This document shows positions 57,097-64,000 of a stretch of 64,000 nucleotides of DNA, one piece after another. Each line of letters opens with the position of its first letter. The first letter of the stretch is position 1. The notes under the pieces are model-generated. The model did no database searches. It had not been told where the DNA came from and saw only the letters and a list, made by a program, of their open reading frames with translations. Location of the stretch: NCBI GenBank assembly GCA_943737045.1, contig CALSFV010000656.1, positions 470,001 to 534,000 of the forward strand. The letters run 5' to 3'. Position numbers and translations under genes: made by a program. The stretch is from Parapristionchus giblindavisi. Its lineage: Eukaryota > Nematoda > Chromadorea > Rhabditida > Diplogasteridae.

Positions 57097-57748
57097 GGGG
57101 GGCGCCCGTTTCGGCAACGCCCGTTTCGGCAACGAGTTATAAATCGGTTGGGAGAAGGTCTATGGAAACAAAAGTTGTATGATTGTTATCAGTAGTGGTG
57201 TACGGTATGGTGCTACCGTAACCGTCGGGAATCGCGAACTGATTTTTTTCAGTCGACCCATGACCCGGGGTTCATGGTTGAAAATGGCCAAAGTCGAAAA
57301 ATTCATGATACTCCGAGACCAAATACTAGTTGCCATAATATCAATAGTGAGCCAACTTTTATCTTTCTGGTTACAGTAACCCGAACTACCGTAATCAAAC
57401 CGGGATTTAAAGTGCATTTGGCCATATTATTGCAGGTTACGGTAGCTAGATTACGGTAATACGGGATACGGTATCCAGAAAGAGAAAAGTTGGCTCATTA
57501 TTGATATAATGGCAACTAGTATTTGATCGCGGGCCATCATGAATTTTTCGACTTCATCCATTTTCAACCATGAACCCCGGGTCATGGGTCAACTGAAAAA
57601 AATCAGTTCGCGATTCCTGACGGTTACGGTAGCACCATACCGTACACCACTACTGATAACAATGATAAAACTTTTATTGTCATAGGTCATCTTCCAACCG
57701 ATTTATAATCCGTTGCCGAAACGGGCGTTGCCGAAACGGGCGCCCCCC
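57097..57748. mobile_element. 652-bp foldback inserted in DIRS pol
   Basis: Ends GGGGGGCGCCCGTTTCGG and inverse, with CCGTTTCGGCAACG doubled at each end. Long arms mirror almost to the middle and contain TACCGTAAC/TTACGGTA words. Flanked by 8-bp GAATATTC on both sides; since that word is itself a palindrome, its assignment to target or to the repeat is open, but frame restoration supports an 8-bp duplication. No coding capacity. Confidence 0.85.
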
Positions 57749-57756
57749 GAATATTC

Positions 57757-58694
57757 ATCGTGCTGCTCTCTCCCCTGAAGAGATTGGTGAGTTGTTGTTA
57801 TGGCGAGATAGACTTCGCAAGGGCATCTTCAGACCCATTGTTGAACCGAGGTTCATCGAACTATATAGATTGGAATCAGACGCGTCGGCATCAGCGCTAG
57901 GAATAGTTCTGTTTAGAGAGGGTCAGAGAATAGGAGATGGCGCGCGCAATTTGGATGACAGAGAGAAGAAGGAATCGAGCGCATTCAGGGAATTGATAGG
58001 AGTTCTCTTTGGTCTTAGATCATTTACAGAGTTAGTGAGAGGAAGTTCGGTTAAGGTTCTATCGGATAGTAAAGCTGCCGTGCAAATCCTGAAAAGAGGA
58101 AGCATGAAACCGGAGTTACATGCCATTGCTAAAGAAGTGAGAGAGGTGATAGAAAGAGCTAATATCAGGGCCAAGTTTGAATGGATTCCGAGAGAATTGA
58201 ACGTGGACGCTGATGAGATGAGTAGAGTAGAGGACTATGATGACTGGGGTATTCAGACCAAGGTCTTCAAGTTACTCTGCACAAAATGGGGCACGCCCGA
58301 TTTCGATATGTTTGCCGATGATAGAAATAAGAAATGTGATCGTTTCTTTTCCAGAGGCTTCTGCCCCGGTACCTCAGGCTCGGATGCCTTCTCAGCTTCA
58401 GAGACCGTCTGGAAAACTGCTTTTCTTTGGTTAGTCCCTCCGCCTTCGCTTCTACTTAAGACAATAAAGAGGGCAAGGTTGTGTCATGCTAGGGCCATTT
58501 TAGGTTTTCCTCTCTGGCCTACTAGTATAGCGATTCCTTTCATAAAGAAGGGAGATCGCTGGTTGGACTTTGTAGTTGATCATCTAGAATATGGGAAGGG
58601 TGCTCAAATACTTTCTCCTAGCTCGGACTCCTCTGGCATTTTCGGTACTTCTAAAACCCCATCAATTTTCGTCTTTCTTCTATGTCAGTTCTAA
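57757..58694 (+). pseudogene. DIRS RNase H and methyltransferase-like domain (pol ORF, part 2)
   Basis: RNase H: SDASASALGIVL (first Asp), an E in KKESSAFRELIG, VLSDSKAAVQIL (Asp) and NVDADEMSR (last Asp). Then the domain typical of DIRS-type elements, similar to N6-adenine methyltransferases: WGTPDFDMFADDRNKKCDRF, GSDAFSAS and FLWLVPPPSLL. It is the continuation of the RT ORF in the same frame. A polyadenylation-like AATAAA lies at about 58752, after the stop. Confidence 0.88.
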
Positions 58695-58776
58695 TCCTTT
58701 CTCAAGCCTTTACCATCTAGTATTAGTGGCCTTAGCCACCTAGGTTCCTAAATAAAGGCTTATATCTGTCAAAAGG

Positions 58777-58799
58777 TGGTTGTGTTCAAACACTCGTTA
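58777..58799 (+). repeat. Inverted match to the start of repeat A
   Basis: CAAAAGGTGGTTGTGTTCAAAC is nearly the inverse complement of GTTTGAACGTCACCACCTTTTG at the start of A1/A2 and lies just before A2. Could be the B1 part of the split repeats or an internal complementary region used in circle formation. Confidence 0.5.
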
Positions 58800-58841
58800 T
58801 GGTCAAAGTTGTAGTGAGCGTAGAGAACGAAAACGATACCA

Positions 58842-59020
58842 TAATGTGTTGTTTGAACGTCACCACCTTTTGTGGTGTGGTGTTTGAATGGTGTTGACGC
58901 GCAGTGGCGCGTCTCGGGTGTTCAGTGGCGATACTCAGTAGTGGTTAGCAGTGGCGAACACTGCTTATATTTCTCTATTCTAGCCTATTTTTAGGACCTA
59001 TTTGGGTTGTCTGTTATTTT
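58842..59020 (+). repeat. Split direct repeat A2 (internal)
   Basis: Identical to A1 as read. It lies between the methyltransferase-like ORF and the recombinase ORF and is followed, like A1, by a pyrimidine-rich TTTTTGCAG acceptor (59115-59123). Confidence 0.9.
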
Positions 59021-59123
59021 CCTCCCGCCCACCCTGAGGGCTTCTGAATCAGGATAGATATATCAGAAGGAGAGATTCGAGGATAGAGCTAATATAGATT
59101 GACTATTGTTTTCCTTTTTGCAG

Positions 59124-59782
59124 GAGAGCTGGGCAACTTGATCTCTCGCCTCAGAAGTGTGTTTCTCCGTACGGGTCACGACTCGAAGGCGGCGATACTC
59201 GATGATCTCCTCTTATCTTCACTAGCCCCCACATCGCTTCGCTCCTACGCCTCGCTGGATAAGGCCAAGCGCAAACTTGCCTTAGAACTTGGTGTTGATC
59301 CCACCACTCCTGACTCTCTTGTTCTCTTTCTGTTAATAAAGATAGCTTCTGGTTGCTCCTCCTCCCTCCTGGCCCAAGCTTCGGCTTCCTTTCGGTTCTT
59401 CAGTGGAAACATCCCGCCTGACCACCAGACTCTCATCTCCAGGATGCGCTCATCTGTCTCTCGCAAGAGACCCATCTCGCATAGAGGAGCCTTCTCCAGG
59501 CAGGAAGTGGAGAAGATGGTCATTCTGGCTGATGAGGATGACGCACCAAGAGCAGTACGGAGAGCCGCTGTCTTCACGGCCCTCGCTTTCGGAGCTCTAC
59601 TTAGAATATCTGAGGCAGCCGCTCTAAGATGGAAGGATGTTGAGGAAGTGTCAGATGTCCTTCGGATCACCGTCGTCAAGTCCAAGACGGACCAGCTCTC
59701 GGAAGGCAGATCGTCCTTCATCACCATCCCTCCCACTTCTATCGCCTCTTCGGTTCTGGCTAAGTACAAGAGTAGACAATGA
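59124..59782 (+). pseudogene. DIRS tyrosine recombinase, truncated
   Basis: The open frame runs from 59099, but the coding part more likely starts at the TTTTTGCAG acceptor. An N-terminal SAM-like core-binding region (LAPTSLRSYASLDKAKRKLA, about 40-110) precedes the catalytic domain with HRGAFSRQEVEKMV and the first catalytic arginine in GALLRISEAAALRWKDV. The sequence stops at the duplication junction (59776), so the H-x-x-R box and the catalytic tyrosine are missing. The enzyme would have integrated a circular intermediate. Confidence 0.85.
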
Positions 59783-60299
59783 TTCAAGTGGGTGATAATA
59801 ATGATAATGATACAAGAACTAAATAAATCGGTACTATGGAATGATAGATCAGTCTGGGATGGAAAAGTCGATCCTATTTTCGGGTTGTGATAGTAAACGT
59901 GCCGCTCTAGCGAAGAAACTGCTGTGCCTATATTGGATCCGGCACAACAGCCTCTTCGCTGTTTACATGGACGAGTCGAAATATAAAATAAATAGAATGT
60001 GGAGGGGACAGATGAGCACAGTCGCCATCCATTCAGGTGTTTGAATCCTTGCATGATCGAAGTAAAATTCGTGCAATTAATGGCATGATCATGCATGGAA
60101 TATATTCGAATCATGCATGGATTATCCGTGATCATGCATGGATTCTGTCATTCCATGCATGATCACGGAAGATCCATGCATGATCACGAACCACGGATAT
60201 TCCATGCATGATCATGCATGAAATGTCGAATCATGTATGATCATACTTGTATTCGTGATCATGCAAGGATTGCAACACCATCCATTCATCACCTTTTCG

Positions 60300-60438
60300 C
60301 ACAGAGAAAAGAGGTTTAATACCACAGCCCATAAGACCTGTGAAATGTGTTTTAAACATTTTTTGAGCTATTTTATCACAAAAAGGGTTAAATATAACAC
60401 TTCACATGCTGTGGGTTACACTTTTTTTCTCTGTGTGA
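60300..60438. mobile_element. CACAGAG hairpin MITE, duplicated copy
   Basis: Same as 46837-46971, copied with the segment. Confidence 0.7.
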
Positions 60439-61477
60439 GATCAAAAAAGAACCCACGGTCGATAGGAACAGGCGGCCTTGTCTCTAACTATAACAAGCAT
60501 TCTATCATCCACTATCTATTCTTCACTCCAATGGAAAGACTGATCATTACTGGCCCTCTGCCATGTCTCCTTTCTCTCTGATCGTTCCTTTTCTGGACGG
60601 CGATCTGACAATCTGTCCACCACTTTTCCCGTTTTCTCAGGTTCTCCGCAACGCATTCTCTTTTCCCTATGCATATCTGCGTTCAATGAACCATCTTTAT
60701 CTCAAAAAACATATCGAAAGAAAGTGCGCAACTTTTTCACGAACTTTTTTGAAAACTAACTCGCGAGGAAGTCTTTAAATTCCTCAAATCCCGTGCTCTC
60801 TATATGTCTCTCTCAACTTTCGAACGAAAGTTGCGCTAAAAATTTCGTCACGCTTTCCCTAGCTATTATAGAATTACAAAAGTATTTCATACACCACGCA
60901 AATGCCGAATTTAGTAAACTTCCCCACCGTTGAGAAAAAGGCACTCCAAAATTTTCGCGATTTTTCGGGAGGTTTTTCCTAACGTTTTGTAAATGCATTT
61001 AATTTTTCTTTTGCTGAAAGCCCAATGAAATGACGAGAAAACGCCATAAAATTCGATAAACTAAGCGAAAATGAAATGTCGCGCGAATAAGTGGGCGGAG
61101 TCAGAGTATTGCGCGGCAAAGAGCGAAAGTTGTATTGTTCGGACAGTTTTAATTCTATAAGCGGCGCGGAATACTAATTATGCGTTAAAAATATTGGACA
61201 ACCTGCGAGTTTCCAGGAAAAAAAAGTAACTGGAAACCGGACAGTGGAACTCGAATTTTGAATTCGCGTGCGCGTCAAAGGTGCGGGAATTCAAATTAAT
61301 TTAAAAATTTAGTATTGCCGGAACTTCATACCGACCTTTTTTTAAGTTAAAAGAACGGCTCCGAACTCGAACAGCAACAAGAACAGGAACAAGAAGATCT
61401 CGAGCATTTTGACTATCCACCCTGCCGAACATTCGCAAAGATTTTCGATCGGACCCTCAATACTTTCATCATGGACA

Positions 61478-62286
61478 TATAGGGTGATGTAAACAATAAA
61501 TTGTGGCAAACTTGTGCTTTTTGCAGGTGCGTGACAAGGATTGACAACTTTATCGCACCCAATTGCAGTCAGACATCAAATTTAATACAGATTGTTGTCA
61601 ATGTGTCTAATAAATATTTGTGGTTGCAATTAAGGAATGAACTGTTTACAGACAAGAAAACTGAGGATGATACAAGTCATGACCAGAGAAATGTGCTTCT
61701 TTCTAGTCAGACAACAAAAAATCTTCTTTTTGATGTCAATCGATTCTTGCCTTCTGATTGACATCAAAACGAATATTTTTTGTTGTCTGAATAGAAAGAG
61801 GCACATTTCTCTAGTCATTCCATTTTTTGGTGCATTTTCAACTCCTCATAATAATGAAACGATAGTTCATTAGTCAAAGCGGCGCACCTCAGACAGGTTT
61901 GGTGACGCGGCGGGAGAGTGTGACAGAGAGAATCATTTGATGCCATCTCGCACGCACACCCTCTCTAATGCAGCCCACCAAACCCGCCTGGCATCCGCCT
62001 CGCCCTCTTTATAAGTTGGAAAACGTGATTAGCCATTCATTGTTGCCTCGCTATTACAGAGGCTGAACTAACGTGTTCTGACATGTATCATCCTCAGTTT
62101 TCTTGTCTGTCTACAAAATAGTTACTATCTGTTGCCATATTTATTTATTTCATACATTGACTACAATCGTTCTACTTTTTGAAGTCTGACAACAAAGTTC
62201 TCCGATAAAGTTGTCAATCGTTTGCCGTTGTCACACACCTGCAAAAAGCACAAGTTTGCCAAAATTTATTGTTTACATCACCCTAT
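61478..62286. mobile_element. TIR element with nested hairpin, duplicated copy
   Basis: Same as 48011-48819. Confidence 0.75.
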
Positions 62287-62488
62287 ATGCCGGGGGCATA
62301 CCTAGGAAAGTAATGGTGAAAATGCCCTGAGGATCTAACCCGGCTCACATATGGCAAATTAAATTTTTAAAAAAATACAAGGGGTAATTTTTAAGCTTAA
62401 GCTTGCGTAATTGGTCAACGACTCGAAATTAGTAATGTGCATAAATTGTGTAAACAGAGAACGTAAGCAGAACATCTTTATTCGCCAC

Positions 62489-63975
62489 CTAAGGGGAGGG
62501 GATCAAAGTTCCTGCTTCTACGGCGTGATGTCCATACGAATCTGCTGAAAAAATGTTGTGGTTATTGTTTCATTTTGCAAAGATGTTTCAAACATGTTGT
62601 TTCATTTGTTTTAGTCCATCAATAATACTATTATTAAATTATGAACAGACGTGAAAGGGAGAAGAGTTAAACTATTTTTACTAAATTTTAATTAAATTTA
62701 AAAAAAATCATAATTTAATTTTTGAATGATAGAAAGGGTCTGAAAGATTCTCAAAACTCGGATACTTCAAATACTTTCTTTCTTTCTTTCTTCTTTCTTT
62801 CTTTATTCCATCATAATATACGAAACAGGGAAATAGTGACATAAAAGGGATTGATGGATGTCCGTCGCTAATGTAGCGATATCGGTGAGGGTTTTTGGGT
62901 ACAGTGGCAGTTTGGGAGCTACTGGCGAATCTTGGAAAAAGGGATAATTATATCAGGGGAGATCTTAACTAGCCCTGCACGGAAAGGGGATGGTGGGGAT
63001 GCAACTAATTCGGTGGGTAAAGAGTTCCATATATCTATTACTCTAGATGCACAGGTAGATAATGTTGAATTACTACGATAAGGGAGAGATATACGGTAAG
63101 GATGGGAAAATCTGTGATCGCGGTTAAGAGGTGATACAACAAAAAGGTTTGAATAGTCGTACTCGTAATGGCCATGAATGGTACTATGAATAAATTGTAA
63201 ATCTCTAATACATCGTCGATATTCAAGGGTCGGCAGATTCAAGTAAGAATTTCTTTCGATATGATTGGACGGGGGCAATTTGCAACGGAAGAAAAGCCTA
63301 CGAGAAAAATTTCTCTGGACATCTTCAAGAGTATTGGTCAACAATTTGGTGGTTGGATTGAAAATGATAGGTGACGACTCTAGGAGGGGACGAATGTAAA
63401 CACAATATGCCTTGACGAACAAATGAGGTGAGTTAGAATAAATGGATTTGAACATCATATTAATCATGGTTCGGGCCTTATTTGAGATAACAGAAATGTG
63501 ATGGTTAAAGGTAAGATTAGGGGTCATGAAAACACCTAAGTCCTTAATAATTGAACTGGCAGATAAGGGGTGACCGTTAAGGATATATGTGGTTCTATTC
63601 TTAAGTGGACCAAAGTGCATAACAGTGCATTTAGATGGTGACAAGGTCATATTCACTTACGTTCGCAATAGACATTGCTACCCTTCGGGATGATGCTTGA
63701 CTTCTCTCCATCCGCATACCAAAGACCGGTGTTGTCATCACAACTGATCTTCTTTGGTGACTTTCTTTCGGAAGACGAAATCTCGACACTGAAATTTGAT
63801 TTTTTTAAAATAATGTTGTTTAAATAAATAAAATATTTAAATTAAATAGGCGGAGCGTACATCATTTGGGTGGAAGGAATAGTGCACTCTATGTTATTGC
63901 TGATTTGAAGTGATGCGCACATCTTTCCATTTGGAGCGCACACGGACTTGATAGGAGTGGCGGTTGCGCAGTCAT
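62489..63975 (-). CDS. Second copy of the secreted-protein gene, last three exons
   Basis: Exons 62489-62544, 63661-63788 and 63861-63975 repeat exons 11, 10 and 9 of the gene at 49021-52752 with intact splice sites and frame (SVEISSSERKSPKKISCDD in exon 10). The upstream exons would lie beyond the right edge, so whether the copy is complete cannot be judged. Confidence 0.8.
62770..63658 (-). mobile_element. 5'-truncated LINE fragment, duplicated copy
   Basis: Same 245-codon RT tail (62919-63656) and AAAG-rich tail as at 49302-50190. Confidence 0.85.
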
Positions 63976-64000
63976 CTGTAAAATCATAACATTACATAAT

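Larger units (their letters stand above)
55293..59776 (+). mobile_element. DIRS/PAT-like tyrosine-recombinase retrotransposon, right end lost
   Basis: The left edge is fixed by comparison with 7470 ('cctgtcacgtta'). Order: repeat A1, gag, RT, (foldback insertion), RNase H plus methyltransferase-like domain, repeat A2, tyrosine recombinase. The two 179-bp A repeats look identical, so the element is young. The recombinase is cut at the junction with the segmental duplication, and the terminal right repeat is absent. Confidence 0.85.
59776..64000. repeat. Segmental duplication, copy 2
   Basis: Collinear with 46310-50540, with few single-base indels (for example at 60706, 60745, 61248 and 61911). 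The left edge cuts the DIRS recombinase ORF; the right edge is beyond the window. Confidence 0.95.

Noticed and set aside
59245..60135. 296-codon minus-strand ORF
   Set aside because: It is antisense to the tyrosine recombinase and crosses the duplication joint into unrelated sequence.

Overview
The window looks like a repeat-choked stretch of a nematode genome, not Caenorhabditis elegans itself. The evidence is: short cis-introns with TTTCAG/TTTGCAG acceptors; a start codon placed directly behind such an acceptor, as in spliced-leader trans-splicing; a secreted multi-cysteine protein of nematode style; an RTE-type LINE tail; a PAT-like DIRS retrotransposon; and many Tc1/mariner and foldback elements. 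There is no bacterial gene organisation. The species cannot be named from the sequence alone.

Layout. 1-2.5 kb: end of a Ty3/Gypsy element (LTR, primer site, gag-pol with an internal deletion), minus strand. 2.5-8.9 kb: dispersed repeats, (TA)n and CT tracts, a mariner scrap and a 1.5 kb foldback element built from TTTCGGAA minisatellite. 8.9-17.0 kb: palindromic Tc1-like wrecks, a TTAA-flanked insertion that carries gene-like exons, a 970-bp coding-free palindrome and tRNA-derived SINEs. 17-22.9 kb: an RTE tail and a full-length two-ORF LINE with a target-site duplication. 23-24.2 kb: a mariner pseudogene. 24.86-32.4 kb: a tandem duplication of about 3.78 kb that doubles the last four exons of an unrecognised host gene together with two hAT-type non-autonomous elements. 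32.7-34.8 kb: a 2-kb CT-rich array. 34.9-37.3 kb: a second copy of the 2.5-7 kb repeat block. 37.3-40.8 kb: satellite arms around an inverted Penelope-like 3' end (GIY-YIG endonuclease) with hammerhead-ribozyme-like motifs. 41-46.3 kb: mariner and Tc1/maT elements sitting in sequence whose uninterrupted paralogues occur earlier in the window. 46.3-52.8 kb: a complete 11-exon secreted-protein gene, minus strand, with a 5'-truncated LINE in its last intron. 54.5 kb: a SINE. 55.3-59.8 kb: a DIRS/PAT-like element (gag, RT-RNase H-methyltransferase-like, tyrosine recombinase) broken by a 652-bp foldback and cut off on the right. 59.8-64 kb: a second copy of 46.3-50.5 kb, joined directly to the recombinase ORF.

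Only two host genes are supported well: the secreted protein (49021-52752, in frame through all 11 exons) and the C-terminal exons at 31082-32424 (duplicated at 27301-28641). Nearly everything else is transposon-derived. The main story is nested insertion, inverted duplication and segmental duplication. Several insertions can be dated relative to one another because empty sites or frame-restoring target duplications are present in the same window.
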